Source: Acidobacterium sp.
GTDB taxonomy: Bacteria; Acidobacteriota; Vicinamibacteria; Vicinamibacterales; UBA2999
Length of the DNA stretch: 64,000 bases
Direction of reading: 5' to 3'
Assembly (NCBI GenBank): GCA_002737365.1
Contig: NSIL01000002.1
Coordinates: forward strand, 1 to 64,000
Shown here: positions 52,064 to 61,710 of the stretch, in pieces
Position numbering within the stretch: position 1 is the first letter of the stretch
Layout of the letters: every line of letters starts with the position of its first letter
Position numbers and translations under genes: made by a program
The notes under the pieces: model-generated
Seen by the model: the letters and a program-made list of their open reading frames with translations, nothing else
Database searches by the model: none
What the model was told of the DNA's origin: nothing

Positions 52064-52250
52064 GCGACACGTTCAGTCCGTTCGACAACGTCGGCCACCT
52101 GATTCACGGCGCGCGTGATGGCCAAGCGGTATCAAGAGTCGATTGGCCCGTGGCGGGCGTAGCTGCCGTTCGTTCCGCTCACCGGGCACCACGCTTTCGA
52201 CGCCGACACCATGACACGTCGCGCCGAATCGTTCTATGACGACTGTTTTA
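52060..52250 (+). pseudogene. DinB-family remnant with lost core, followed by a possible nitroreductase N-terminal scrap
   Basis: Frame 1 SPFDNVGHLIHGA; shifted frame RVMAKRYQESIGPWRA* (DinB C-terminal-like), TAG, then LPFVPLTGHHAFDADTMTRRAESFYDDCF. Confidence 0.45.
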
Positions 52251-52289
52251 AGGTCTACTCTGTGGCTGTTTATCGTCTAATCTGTGGCC

Positions 52290-53432
52290 ATGAAGCTGCC
52301 TGCTCTCGTCGCCCTGATTGCCACGATGACCGTCACGACCGGCACAGCCCGTCAGCGTCCGCCCGACGTCATCCCCTCGGTTGACCACTACGTCCGGGTC
52401 ACGTCAACGGTGCCGTCGATGGCCGGGCAGGTCGCCAACATCTACGTGCGCGAGCGCATGAAGACCGGTGCCATCGCGCCGGCTGCGGACCGTGTGGTGC
52501 TGTTCGTTCATGGCGCCGGCACCCCGGCCGAAGTGGCCTTCGATCCGTCAGCACGCGGCTATAGCTGGATGGCGTATCTCGCGGCCGAAGGCTTTGATGT
52601 CTTCGCGATGGACACCACCGGCTATGGCCGCTCCACGCGGCCCGCGGCCATGAACGATCCCTGCAACCTGTCTCCCGAGCAACAAAAGTTGTTCGTGCCG
52701 GCGTTGATGGCGGCGCCGTGCGCGCCGACCTACCCGAGCCAGGTGACCAACATCGGCTCTGACTGGAACGACATCGACGGTGTGGTGAACTACATCCGCG
52801 CCCTGCGCCAGGTGGACCAGGTCAGCCTCGTGGCGTGGTCGCTCGGCGGACCGCGCGCCGGCGGCTATGCCGCCCAGCATCCCGAGAAGGTGCGCTCGCT
52901 GGTGCTGCTGGCGCCGGCCTACAACCGCAACGCTGAGGCTACGGCGCCGGTGTTGCCGCGAGCCGGGGTCGCATTCAACACCCAGTCGAAGGCCGAGTTC
53001 GTCGCCAATTGGGATCGCCAGGTCGGTTGCCGCGATCAAGTCGAGCCGGCGGTGCGCGAAACCGTCTGGGCCGACATGATCGTGTCGGACCCGGTTGGCG
53101 CCACCTGGGGTAGCGGCGTGCGCCGCGCGCCGTCGACCACGACATGGGGATGGAATACGGCGATGGCGGCAGCAACGAAGATTCCCGCGCTGATCATTGC
53201 CGGTGTGCACGACAAGCAGGTGACGCCCGATCGCGTGCGGCCGCTCTACGACGACCTGGGCTCGAGCCAGAAGGTCCTGATCGACCTTGGTTGCTCGGGG
53301 CACAACGCGATGTGGGAGAGCAATCGCCTGCTGATGTTCAAGGCGTCGCTCGACTGGCTGACCAGGGGCGCGGTCGGTGACACCAAGGCCGGCATCGTCC
53401 GCATGGGCTACCCGGCGTCGAGCGCGCCGTAG
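52290..53432 (+). CDS. Secreted alpha/beta hydrolase
   Basis: Signal peptide; VVLFVHGAGTPAEVAFD...FDVFAMDTTGYGRS...VSLVAWSLGGPRAGGYAAQHPEKVRSLVLLAPA. Confidence 0.87.
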   Translation: MKLPALVALIATMTVTTGTARQRPPDVIPSVDHYVRVTSTVPSMAGQVANIYVRERMKTGAIAPAADRVVLFVHGAGTPAEVAFDPSARGYSWMAYLAAEGFDVFAMDTTGYGRSTRPAAMNDPCNLSPEQQKLFVPALMAAPCAPTYPSQVTNIGSDWNDIDGVVNYIRALRQVDQVSLVAWSLGGPRAGGYAAQHPEKVRSLVLLAPAYNRNAEATAPVLPRAGVAFNTQSKAEFVANWDRQVGCRDQVEPAVRETVWADMIVSDPVGATWGSGVRRAPSTTTWGWNTAMAAATKIPALIIAGVHDKQVTPDRVRPLYDDLGSSQKVLIDLGCSGHNAMWESNRLLMFKASLDWLTRGAVGDTKAGIVRMGYPASSAP

Positions 53433-53436
53433 CGGA

Positions 53437-54438
53437 CTAGCTCGGAAAGCGCGCCTTGAGCTCGTCGCTTGAAACGGTCGAGGCGCCGAACTTGCCGACG
53501 ACGATGCTGGCGGCCTCGTTGGCAATCCGGGCGGCTTCGGTCATGGTGCCGCCCGCGGCAATGGCCAGCGCCAGCGTCGCGATCACGGTGTCACCGGCGC
53601 CGGTCACATCCGCAACTTCTTGAGCAGACGCCAGCAGGTAACCGTCGACGCCGGCATGCGACAGCCACATGCCGTGCTCGCCACGCGTAATCAACACGTT
53701 CTCAACACCCAGTCGCTGGCGCAAGGCTTCCGCCGCCCGGCGGGCATCGTCGTGCGACTCGATGCGCATGTTGGTGGCGCTCTCCGCTTCGACCTGATTC
53801 GGCGTCACCAGCGAGGCGCCGGCGTAGTAGTCGATGTGCGGTACTTTCGGGTCGACGATCACGGGGATGCCAGCCGACTGGCCGTAGGCCGATAACTGCG
53901 CCATCGAGCGGCGGGTGATGACACCCTTCTGGTAATCAGAGACCAGAATTACCTGCGCGGCTGTGGCGCGCGTCTCGACCTGGGCGGCGAGCGCCTCGGC
54001 AATCGAGGTGCTGATCTCGTGGTCCGACTCGTAGTCGACGCGCGCCACTTGCTGATTGCGCGTCGTCACCACGCGCATCTTTGTCGTGGTTTTGCGCTCG
54101 GGGTCGATGATTAGTCCAGTGGCGTGCAGGCCCTTGGCCGCGAGCTCGTTCTTCAGTTGGGTGCCGGATTCGTCGGCGCCGATCACGCCGATCAGGTCGA
54201 CCGCCGCGCCGAGGGCGCGCAGGTTGTGCGCCACGTTCGCCGCTCCGCCGAGGCGCCATTCCTCGCGAGCGAAGACCACGACGGGGACCGGCGCTTCCGG
54301 CGAGATCCGGCTGACGCGGCCGATCACGAAGCGATCGAGCATGACATCACCGACCACGGTGATGCGGCGCGACGCGAACCGGTCGATCAAGTGGTGTGCG
54401 CGCGCGGACGCGATCTCAGGCAGCACCGCGGCGCTCAT
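53437..54438 (-). CDS. D-glycero-beta-D-manno-heptose-7-phosphate kinase (PfkB fold)
   Basis: MSAAVLPEIASARAHHLIDRFASRRITVVGDVMLDRFVIGRVSRISPEAPVPVV; VTGAGDTVIATLALA. Start ATG overlaps the upstream stop. Confidence 0.88.
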   Translation of the reverse strand: MSAAVLPEIASARAHHLIDRFASRRITVVGDVMLDRFVIGRVSRISPEAPVPVVVFAREEWRLGGAANVAHNLRALGAAVDLIGVIGADESGTQLKNELAAKGLHATGLIIDPERKTTTKMRVVTTRNQQVARVDYESDHEISTSIAEALAAQVETRATAAQVILVSDYQKGVITRRSMAQLSAYGQSAGIPVIVDPKVPHIDYYAGASLVTPNQVEAESATNMRIESHDDARRAAEALRQRLGVENVLITRGEHGMWLSHAGVDGYLLASAQEVADVTGAGDTVIATLALAIAAGGTMTEAARIANEAASIVVGKFGASTVSSDELKARFPS

Positions 54439-55613
54439 GAGGGTAGGCCGCCATCGCGGTTGGCGGCAAACGGCAGGGTAATCATGACCAGCAGCAGCAT
54501 CAGGAACTCGGAGTCGCCGAAGTTGTACTCCGTGAGGCCGGCGGCGAGCATGGCGGCCATGGCGCCCAGTCCAGCGGCAGCCAGACCCTTGTTCCTCGAG
54601 TGACGCAACAGCTTGAACAGGCCCAGTGAGGCGGAGCCGAGGAACCAGAACCACGCGCCCAGCGCCGGCAGGCCACGTTCCGCGGCGATCTGCATCGGCA
54701 CGTTGTGCAAATGAGGATTGGTCGGCTTCACGGCATCGGCTACGCGGTAGTACGGATAGATGCGTTCGATCTGATCCGGGCCCACGCCCATCAGCGGATA
54801 GTCCTTGACGATGGCGACGCCGGCCTCGAGCATGGCGACCCGGTCGCGGCTCGTCAGGTCGTTGCGATCGAAGATCGAATAGACGCGATCGGTCAGGGCC
54901 TGCGGCGCCAGCAAAATGCCGCCGCCGACGACCACCGGGATCAGCGCCAGCAGCCGGAAGTCCTTGCTGAGGAACAAGACCGCCACGCCCACGGCAACCC
55001 CGACCCAGGCGCCACGCGTCAGCGTGAGGCTCAAAGCAACGAGCAAGGCCGGCATGATGAAGGCCGACCACAGACGGCCCGACGGGCCATAAAGAAGTCT
55101 CGCCGTCGCTGCACACACCACCATCATCAGCGTGCCGGAGTACGTCATCCAGTGCGACAGGGTGCCTTGCGGCCGGCGGCCCAGGCCGTCGAAGTTCAAC
55201 ACGCCGTATTGGACAATGCCGACCAGGGCGCTGGCCGCACCGATCGTCAGAATGATGCTGAGCACCGAGTTGGCGCGCGCGCCGCGGGCCAGGTCATAGG
55301 TCACCGGCACCAGCATCAAGAGCACCAGTTGCTTGCAGTCGGTGAAGCTGACCTTGGGATCGAGCGAGAAGCCGGCCGAGGCGAGCGTCAGCGCCGCGTA
55401 GGTCACCAGCGGCCAGAAAAAGGGCGGCGCCTGCAGCCGCTCGCTGCGCAAGATGTGCGACACGAGCCACGTCAGCACGGCCACGGTCAGCAGGATCTGC
55501 GCCGCGGCGATTGACAGCTGCATGGTCGCGACAATGCCGACCAGCGCGAACCAGCCGATCTGTTCGAGTCGATCGCGCGGAGGCATGCCGGCGGTGAAAG
55601 ACAGTGTGGTCAC
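54435..55613 (-). CDS. O-antigen ligase-like membrane protein
   Basis: Multi-TM; LTRGAWVGVAVGVAVLF and MGVGPDQIERIYP...NPHLHNVPMQIAAERGLPALGAW, typical of WaaL family; GTG start. Confidence 0.87.
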   Translation of the reverse strand: MTTLSFTAGMPPRDRLEQIGWFALVGIVATMQLSIAAAQILLTVAVLTWLVSHILRSERLQAPPFFWPLVTYAALTLASAGFSLDPKVSFTDCKQLVLLMLVPVTYDLARGARANSVLSIILTIGAASALVGIVQYGVLNFDGLGRRPQGTLSHWMTYSGTLMMVVCAATARLLYGPSGRLWSAFIMPALLVALSLTLTRGAWVGVAVGVAVLFLSKDFRLLALIPVVVGGGILLAPQALTDRVYSIFDRNDLTSRDRVAMLEAGVAIVKDYPLMGVGPDQIERIYPYYRVADAVKPTNPHLHNVPMQIAAERGLPALGAWFWFLGSASLGLFKLLRHSRNKGLAAAGLGAMAAMLAAGLTEYNFGDSEFLMLLLVMITLPFAANRDGGLPS

Positions 55614-56677
55614 GGTTGTGTTGCGAGCAGCGTTCGCGCTGCGTCCAGCACCATGGTAGGCGAAATTGCGGTCAGGCAGCGAAAGTCGCCGGGCACGCAG
55701 TGCCGTTGGTGGCAGGGCCGGCAGGGCAGTGGCCCCGCGTCCACCCCGATGCTGGCGATCGCGGCGGCGCGCCACGGCAGCGACCGTTCCGGCAGGGTCG
55801 GGCCAAACAGCGCCACGACCGGCGTGGCGGTTGTCGCGGCGATGTGCAACGGTCCGCTGTCGCCGCCAATGTACAGGGCGGCGCGGCCAACCAGCGCGCG
55901 CAACTCCGACAGGTCGAATTCACCGGTCCGAAGGATGCGGTCGGCGGCCGGACCTGCGATGGCGCGCGCCTGGGCCGCGACCGACCGAGCCGCTTCGGCC
56001 TCCGAGGGTCCCGAGGTGATGATGATGCGGCGGGCGTGCTCGGTGAGGGCCAGTTGCGCCGCGACCGTCGCGAACGACGCGGTGGGCCAGCGACGGAACG
56101 GATTGCCGGCGCTGACATGCAGCACGATGATCGCCGCCGAGTCGGGGACCCCGGCGGCGGCTAATCGGGCGGTGACCCCGGCTGCCGCCACCGGGTCGAT
56201 CGGCATCACGACTGGATCCGTGGCGCCGGTCGGCGGCTCGATGCCGAGCGGTGCGATCAAGTCCCACTGATTCAGCACCGAATGGCGGGGCGGCACCAGC
56301 GATCGCGACCACGGCACACGTGTGGTGTAGCTCAATTGCCGTCCCGGCAGCGCGTAGCCGATGCGCTGACGCGCCCCGCTGGCCCAGGTCAGAAAGCCGC
56401 TGCGCGGACCGCCATGAAAGTCGATCACCAGGTCGTAGCGCTCGGCCCTGAGGCGCCCGGCCAGCCGCAGGTCATAGCGCAGGCGCGCCAGGCCGCGCGG
56501 CCGCGCCACCACCATGACCTCATTGAGGCCGGGATGGTGACGAACCACCGGCGCGGCCGGTGCTTCGACGAGATAGGTGATGTGGGCAGTCGGAAAGCGG
56601 CGGCGCACGGCGCCGATCGCTGGTGTGGTGAACACCACATCGCCGATCAGCCGCAGCCGAATCAGGAGGATCTTCAG
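55610..56677 (-). CDS. Glycosyltransferase family 9 (heptosyltransferase-like)
   Basis: LKILLIRLRLIGDVVFTTPAIGAVRRRFPTAHITYLVE...YIGGDSGPLHIAATTATPVVALFGPT; start appears to be CTG. Confidence 0.88.
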   Translation of the reverse strand: MKILLIRLRLIGDVVFTTPAIGAVRRRFPTAHITYLVEAPAAPVVRHHPGLNEVMVVARPRGLARLRYDLRLAGRLRAERYDLVIDFHGGPRSGFLTWASGARQRIGYALPGRQLSYTTRVPWSRSLVPPRHSVLNQWDLIAPLGIEPPTGATDPVVMPIDPVAAAGVTARLAAAGVPDSAAIIVLHVSAGNPFRRWPTASFATVAAQLALTEHARRIIITSGPSEAEAARSVAAQARAIAGPAADRILRTGEFDLSELRALVGRAALYIGGDSGPLHIAATTATPVVALFGPTLPERSLPWRAAAIASIGVDAGPLPCRPCHQRHCVPGDFRCLTAISPTMVLDAARTLLATQP

Positions 56678-56844
56678 GGCTCGACCGTCGCCTCGTCGAT
56701 CAGCATGACCGGGATGTCGTCCTTGATCGGATAGACGCGGTGACAGGCGCCGCACTTGAGCGCGGTGCCATCCTTCACCAGCGTGACGGGAGTCTTGCAC
56801 GCGGGGCACGCGAGGATTTCGAGCAACTCGGTATCGACGGGCAT
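56674..56844 (-). CDS. Trm112-family small zinc protein
   Basis: Manual translation MPVDTELLEILACPACKTPVTLVKDGTALKCGACHRVYPIKDDIPVMLIDEATVEP*; below the ORF-track length cutoff. Confidence 0.9.
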   Translation of the reverse strand: MPVDTELLEILACPACKTPVTLVKDGTALKCGACHRVYPIKDDIPVMLIDEATVEP

Positions 56845-56901
56845 GGGCCGATCTTAACACCGAGGGTCGCGCGAGGGGGTTCTGCGGGGTAAGATCGCGC
56901 C

Positions 56902-58854
56902 ATGCGTGTGCTTCGCTTGGTCTTTGTCGCACTGGTGGTGGCCGGCCCGGCGTTCGGACAGACCGCCGCCCCGGTCGACCCGAAGGCGCAGGCGTTCTTC
57001 GAATTCCTGATGGCGCGCCGCCTTGAAGCGACCGGTGACGCGACCGGGGCGATAGCCGCGCTGCAGCGCGCCCAGCAGCTTGACCCCGGCTCGGCCGGCA
57101 TCGCCGCGGAAATGGCCGGCGCCTACGCGCGGCAGGAACAGAACCTGTCGGCCATTCTCCAGGCCGACAAGGCCCTGGCGATTGATGCCAACAACGAAGA
57201 GGCGCACAACGTGCTCGCCCAGATCTACGCGGCGTGGTCCGAGGGTGGCGCCGGACTGCCGGCCGGAGAGACCGCGGCGGGCGCGCGGCTGAAGGCGATT
57301 GGGCACCTCACGGCCATCCAGAAGTCGCCGCTGATGGCGGTCGATCCCAATCTGCAGATGACGTTGGGACGGCTGCAGTTGCGCGCGGGTCGCACCGCCG
57401 AGGCCGTGCCGATTCTCGAACGGGTCGCCACGCAGGCTCCCTGGGCAGCCGAGCCGCTGGTGCTGCTGTCTGAGGCATACATGGCCGGCGGCAAGCTCGA
57501 TCAGGCTGAGGAAGCCCTGATTGGCGCCGCGCAGATCAACCCGCGATACTGGGCGCAACTCGGCCAGTTCTACGAGCGCGGCAACCAGTGGGATGACGCG
57601 GCCGCCGCCTATGAACAGGCGCTCAAGGGCATGCGCCAGCCGAGTCGTGACGTGCAGGTGCGTCTCGCGACCGCGCTGCTGAACACCGATGACGGCGCGC
57701 CCCGTGCCCGGGTCGTGCTCGGCGAGCTGTTGCAGGCGAGTCCCGGCGACGCCCGCGTCCTCTACCTGCTGTCGAATGCCGAACGCGCCGACGGTGACCT
57801 GAAGGCCGCGGAAAGCACCGCGCGCAAGATCACGGCCGCGGACCCTGCCAGCGTCACCGGCCTCTACGCGCTGGTGCAGATCCTGTTCGAGCGCTACGAG
57901 TTCAAGCAAATCGTGGACGTCGTGGCGCCATTCGCCAAGGACCCCGTAGCCCGGTCGAAGGGTCGCGAGAACGAAGGCGCCGCCGTCCTGGTGCAGTTGG
58001 GCATCGCGCAGCAGCAACTGGCGCAGTGGGACGCCTCGATTGCCGCGTTCACCTCGGCCAAGTCCCTCACGCCGCGCGACCCCGAGATCGACGCCTACCT
58101 CGTGCAGGCTCACCTCGCAGCGCGTCGTTTCGACCGCGCCGAAGCCCTGGCCGGCGAGAACCTCGCGAAGAATCCGAATCAACCGCGCATGACCCGCTTG
58201 CGAGCGCAGGCCCTGTCCAAAAGCGGCAAGCCCGCCGAGGCGTTGCAGTTGATGGAGGCGGGCGCCGCCAGGAATCCGACCAGCCGCGAATATGTGGTCG
58301 GCCTCGCCGATCTGTATGTGGACCAGAAGCGGGCCGACGATGCGGTGCGCACGCTGGAGCAGGCGCGCAAGACCTTTGGCGACGATGCAGTGCTGACCAT
58401 GCGCATGGCGACCGCCTATGAAGTGGGCGGCAAGCTGGTCGAGGCCGAGCGGGAATTGCGGCGTTTGATGGCCGATGACCCGCTGAACGCCAACGCGCTC
58501 AACTCGTTGAGCTACCTGCTGGCCGACCGTGGCACCCGGCTCCCTGAAGCCGTGGAGTTGGCGCAGCGTGCCGTGAAGATCGAGCCCGACAACCCGTCGT
58601 ATCTCGACACGCTCGGATGGGCACTGCTCAAGCAGGGGAAGGCCGATGAAGCGGACGTGCCGCTCAGCCGGGCCGCCGCTGTGCTGACCGCTAACTCGGT
58701 TATTCAGGATCACCACGGCGACGTGCTCGCGCGGCGCGGCCGCCACGCCGAGGCGGTGGCCGCCTGGCAGCGCGCGCTGGCCGGTGACGGCGAACAGCTC
58801 GATCGCGCCGCGATCGAGAAGAAGATCAAGGCCGCTCGCGCCAAGACAAGATGA
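56902..58854 (+). CDS. TPR-repeat protein
   Basis: Signal peptide and many TPR helices (LNALSYLLADRGTRLPEAVELAQRAVKIEPDNPSYLDTLGWALLKQGKADEAD-type repeats). Confidence 0.88.
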   Translation: MRVLRLVFVALVVAGPAFGQTAAPVDPKAQAFFEFLMARRLEATGDATGAIAALQRAQQLDPGSAGIAAEMAGAYARQEQNLSAILQADKALAIDANNEEAHNVLAQIYAAWSEGGAGLPAGETAAGARLKAIGHLTAIQKSPLMAVDPNLQMTLGRLQLRAGRTAEAVPILERVATQAPWAAEPLVLLSEAYMAGGKLDQAEEALIGAAQINPRYWAQLGQFYERGNQWDDAAAAYEQALKGMRQPSRDVQVRLATALLNTDDGAPRARVVLGELLQASPGDARVLYLLSNAERADGDLKAAESTARKITAADPASVTGLYALVQILFERYEFKQIVDVVAPFAKDPVARSKGRENEGAAVLVQLGIAQQQLAQWDASIAAFTSAKSLTPRDPEIDAYLVQAHLAARRFDRAEALAGENLAKNPNQPRMTRLRAQALSKSGKPAEALQLMEAGAARNPTSREYVVGLADLYVDQKRADDAVRTLEQARKTFGDDAVLTMRMATAYEVGGKLVEAERELRRLMADDPLNANALNSLSYLLADRGTRLPEAVELAQRAVKIEPDNPSYLDTLGWALLKQGKADEADVPLSRAAAVLTANSVIQDHHGDVLARRGRHAEAVAAWQRALAGDGEQLDRAAIEKKIKAARAKTR

Positions 58855-59639
58855 TCCGTGTCCTCGCCACCCTAGCGATTGCGCTCGCACTGTCGGCGTG
58901 TGCCGCGCGGACGCCGCCGCGCCCGACCGGGACCGCCGGCCCGGATCCATCGGCGACCGAGGCGTTCATTAGCGCGACCACCGCCTGCCGCGGCTTTCGC
59001 TCGCTGACCGGTGAGCTGTCGCTATCGGGCCGCGCCGCCGGCGAACGTATTCGCGGCCGGGTGATTGCCGGCCTCGAGGCGGGTGGGTCGGTGCGTCTCG
59101 AAGGTGTCGCGCCGTTCGGTCCGCCTGTCTTCATCCTTGCAGGCAAGGCCGAGAAAGCGACCTTGCTGTTGCCGCGCGAGCATCGCGTGCTGAAGGACAC
59201 CGCGGTCGCGGCCGTGCTTGAGCGACTGACCGGCCTGGCGTTGGGCGCCGATGACCTGCGATTGATGGTGTCCGGGTGTCTCGCCGATCACGCCGCGCCA
59301 GCCGAAGGACGGCAGTGGCCGGGTGGCTGGCAGGCGGTGACGCTCGGGCCTGACCGCGTGGCGTACCTACGGCTTCAACAGCGCCGTCCCGTTGTCGTCG
59401 CGGCCGATTACGGTCCGTGGCGGGTCGATTACTCGGAGCACCGGAGCGGCTATCCGCGGGTTGTTCGCGTCCGCCGGACTGGCGATGCCACCACTGATGT
59501 CACGGCCCGGGTCGGCGAGCTTGAGGTGAACACCACCATCAATCCGCTGGCGTTTACGCTTGACGTACCATTGGCCGCCGACCCGATGACCCTCGACGAG
59601 TTGCGATCGGTCGCGCCGCTCGTCCCCAAGGAACCCTGA
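58851..59639 (+). CDS. Outer-membrane lipoprotein, LolB/DUF4292-like
   Basis: Lipobox region IALALSACAA; VRLEGVAPFGPPVFILAGKAEKATLLLPREHRVL. Confidence 0.65.
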   Translation: MIRVLATLAIALALSACAARTPPRPTGTAGPDPSATEAFISATTACRGFRSLTGELSLSGRAAGERIRGRVIAGLEAGGSVRLEGVAPFGPPVFILAGKAEKATLLLPREHRVLKDTAVAAVLERLTGLALGADDLRLMVSGCLADHAAPAEGRQWPGGWQAVTLGPDRVAYLRLQQRRPVVVAADYGPWRVDYSEHRSGYPRVVRVRRTGDATTDVTARVGELEVNTTINPLAFTLDVPLAADPMTLDELRSVAPLVPKEP

Positions 59640-60544
59640 TGCCGTCTGTCAGCCTGCCGGCCTTCGCGAAGATCAATCTCGACTTGCGGATCCTGGGCAC
59701 CCGCCCCGACGGCTATCACGACCTGCGCACCATTTTTCAGAGCCTCGCGCTGTTCGACCAGGTGACGGTGACGCGGCGTCGCGGGCCGTTCGAGATCATC
59801 TGCGATCAGGAAGACATTCCGACCAACCGCCGCAACCTGGTGTGGCAGGCCGCGTCGCTGCTGCACCGGGTCTCGACCGGCAAGACCAGCGCGTTGCAGG
59901 GCATCTCGATCGATCTGCGCAAGCGCATCCCGAGCGAAGCGGGATTGGGCGGCGGCAGCGCCGATGCCGCCATGACCTTGCTGGCGTTGAACCAGTTGTG
60001 GAAGCTGGATCTGGACCTGGCCACGCTCACCCGGATTGGCGCGCGGCTGGGCGCCGACGTGCCGTATTTCCTGGTGGGCGGCACCTCGCTCGGGCTGGGG
60101 CGCGGCGACGACATCTATCCGCTCGCCGACCTGCCGACCGTCCACGTCGTCATTTTGCGCCCAGGCTTCGGGGTATCGACGGCGGATGCGTACCAGTGGT
60201 TCGACGAAGAAACCCGCCGAACGCGTGAGCCAGCGCCCCGCCAGTGTCCGGCCGGGTGGCCCAGGTGGGTCGCGACCTTGCGCAACGACCTCGAGGCGCC
60301 GGTCGTCCGCCATCATCCTGCAATTGCACGGATTCGCCAGTCTTTGCTCGACGCCGGGGCCAATTTTGCCGCCATGTCGGGGTCTGGTTCGGCGGTGTTT
60401 GGCCTGTTCGAACGGGCCGAAGCGGCGCGCCGCGCGGCCAACGACCTGGCCCGGCCGGGTTGGCTGTCGCTCCACACCCGGACGATGGCGCGCCGGGAAT
60501 ACGCTCGCCGGGTTGCCGCCGGCCTCAAAACTCGGATACGATAA
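59639..60544 (+). CDS. ispE: 4-diphosphocytidyl-2-C-methyl-D-erythritol kinase
   Basis: AFAKINLDLRILGTRPDGYHDLRTIFQSLALFDQV; KRIPSEAGLGGGSADAAMTLLALN; MSGSGSAVFGLF. Confidence 0.95.
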   Translation: MPSVSLPAFAKINLDLRILGTRPDGYHDLRTIFQSLALFDQVTVTRRRGPFEIICDQEDIPTNRRNLVWQAASLLHRVSTGKTSALQGISIDLRKRIPSEAGLGGGSADAAMTLLALNQLWKLDLDLATLTRIGARLGADVPYFLVGGTSLGLGRGDDIYPLADLPTVHVVILRPGFGVSTADAYQWFDEETRRTREPAPRQCPAGWPRWVATLRNDLEAPVVRHHPAIARIRQSLLDAGANFAAMSGSGSAVFGLFERAEAARRAANDLARPGWLSLHTRTMARREYARRVAAGLKTRIR

Positions 60545-60562
60545 CGGTTTGCCCCTGGGTGT

Positions 60563-60637
60563 TGGGGCGTGGCCAAGCGGTAAGGCGCCGGCCTTTGGAG
60601 CCGGTATTCGAAGGTTCGAATCCTTCCGCCCCAACCA
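60563..60637 (+). tRNA. tRNA-Gln (anticodon TTG)
   Basis: TGGGGCG...CGCCCCA acceptor stem, anticodon loop ctTTGga in stem ccggc/gccgg, TPsiC arm ggttcgaatcc, encoded CCA. Confidence 0.95.
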
Positions 60638-60647
60638 ACTTTGTTCG

Positions 60648-60666
60648 GTCCCGCCTCAGGCGGGAC
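60648..60666. repeat. Short palindrome GTCCCGCC-TCA-GGCGGGAC
   Basis: 8-bp perfect arms between the tRNA-Gln and prs. Confidence 0.7.
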
Positions 60667-60675
60667 GATCTTGAT

Positions 60676-61629
60676 ATGCGACCAACCGGTTTCGGAGATC
60701 TGAAAATCTTCTCAGGCAGCGCTCATCCGCAGCTTGCGGCTGAGATTGCCGAGTTCCTCGGGGTGGAACTCGGACAGGCACGCCTCCGCCGGTTTCCCGA
60801 CACCGAAGTCTCGTTCCAGATCGACGAAAACATTCGCGGCACCGACGTCTTCATCGTCCAGCCGACCTGCGCTCCGGTGGATCCCCACTTGATGGAGCTG
60901 ATGATCATGACCGACGCGTTCCGTCGCTCGTCGGCGGCGCGCATTACCGCGGTCATTCCGTATTACGGCTACGCCCGGCAAGACCGCAAGGACAAGCCGC
61001 GGGTGCCGATTTCTGCCAAGCTGGTCGCCAACGTGCTCACCGCCGCGGGCGTGAACCGCGTGCTGTGCATGGACCTGCACAAGGCGCAGATTCAGGCCTT
61101 CTTCGACCTGCCGGTGGATCACTTGTTCGCCGCGCCGGTGATCATTGATTACCTGTCGCGCCAGTCGTACGAGAAGCTGACTATCGTCGCGCCCGACGCC
61201 GGCGGCGCCGAGCGGGCTCGCGCCTACGCCAAGCGTCTCGACGCCGAACTGGCCGTGATCGACAAGCGCCGCAGCGAAGACGGCACCGCCGAGGTCATGA
61301 ACGTGATCGGCGCAGTGGCCGGCCGCACCTGCGTGATCGCCGACGACATCATCGACACCGCCGGCACCATCCAGAAGGCGGCCCAGGCGCTCAAGGACAA
61401 CGGCGCTGAGCGGGTGCTGGCCTGCGCGATTCACGGCGTCTTGTCCGGTCCGGCGATCGAGCGCATCGAAAAGTCGCCACTCGACAAGTTGCTGATCACC
61501 AACACGATTCCGCTGACCGCGGATCGTGCCAAGTGCCAGAAGATTATCGTGCTGTCGGTGGCCCGCCTGCTCGGCCAGGCTATTCGCAGCATTCATGAAG
61601 AAACTTCCGTTTCGTCATTGTTTGTGTAG
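60676..61629 (+). CDS. prs: Ribose-phosphate pyrophosphokinase
   Basis: LKIFSGSAHPQLAAEIAEFLGVELGQARLRRFPDTEVSFQIDENIRGTDVFIVQ; YYGYARQDRKDKPRVPISAKLVAN; DDIIDTAGT. Confidence 0.95.
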   Translation: MRPTGFGDLKIFSGSAHPQLAAEIAEFLGVELGQARLRRFPDTEVSFQIDENIRGTDVFIVQPTCAPVDPHLMELMIMTDAFRRSSAARITAVIPYYGYARQDRKDKPRVPISAKLVANVLTAAGVNRVLCMDLHKAQIQAFFDLPVDHLFAAPVIIDYLSRQSYEKLTIVAPDAGGAERARAYAKRLDAELAVIDKRRSEDGTAEVMNVIGAVAGRTCVIADDIIDTAGTIQKAAQALKDNGAERVLACAIHGVLSGPAIERIEKSPLDKLLITNTIPLTADRAKCQKIIVLSVARLLGQAIRSIHEETSVSSLFV

Positions 61630-61632
61630 TAA

Positions 61633-61644
61633 CGAACCTTCAGG
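61633..61644. repeat. Short hairpin with TTCA loop (cgaacc-ttca-ggtttg)
   Basis: 6-bp stem including one G.U wobble, between prs and L25. Confidence 0.5.
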
Positions 61645-61710
61645 TTTGTCGACGTTTAATCCGGTAAAGGGTGTAGGCTGCGGCCGAAGCCCGAGGAAGG
61701 TAGTCAGGTC

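Noticed and set aside
53437-55116. 559-aa ORF suggesting a fusion upstream of the heptose kinase
   Set aside because: The first part is out-of-frame translation of the O-antigen ligase gene; the real kinase starts at ATG 54438.
56854-58950. 698-aa minus-strand ORF
   Set aside because: Antisense to the TPR gene; no recognisable domain.
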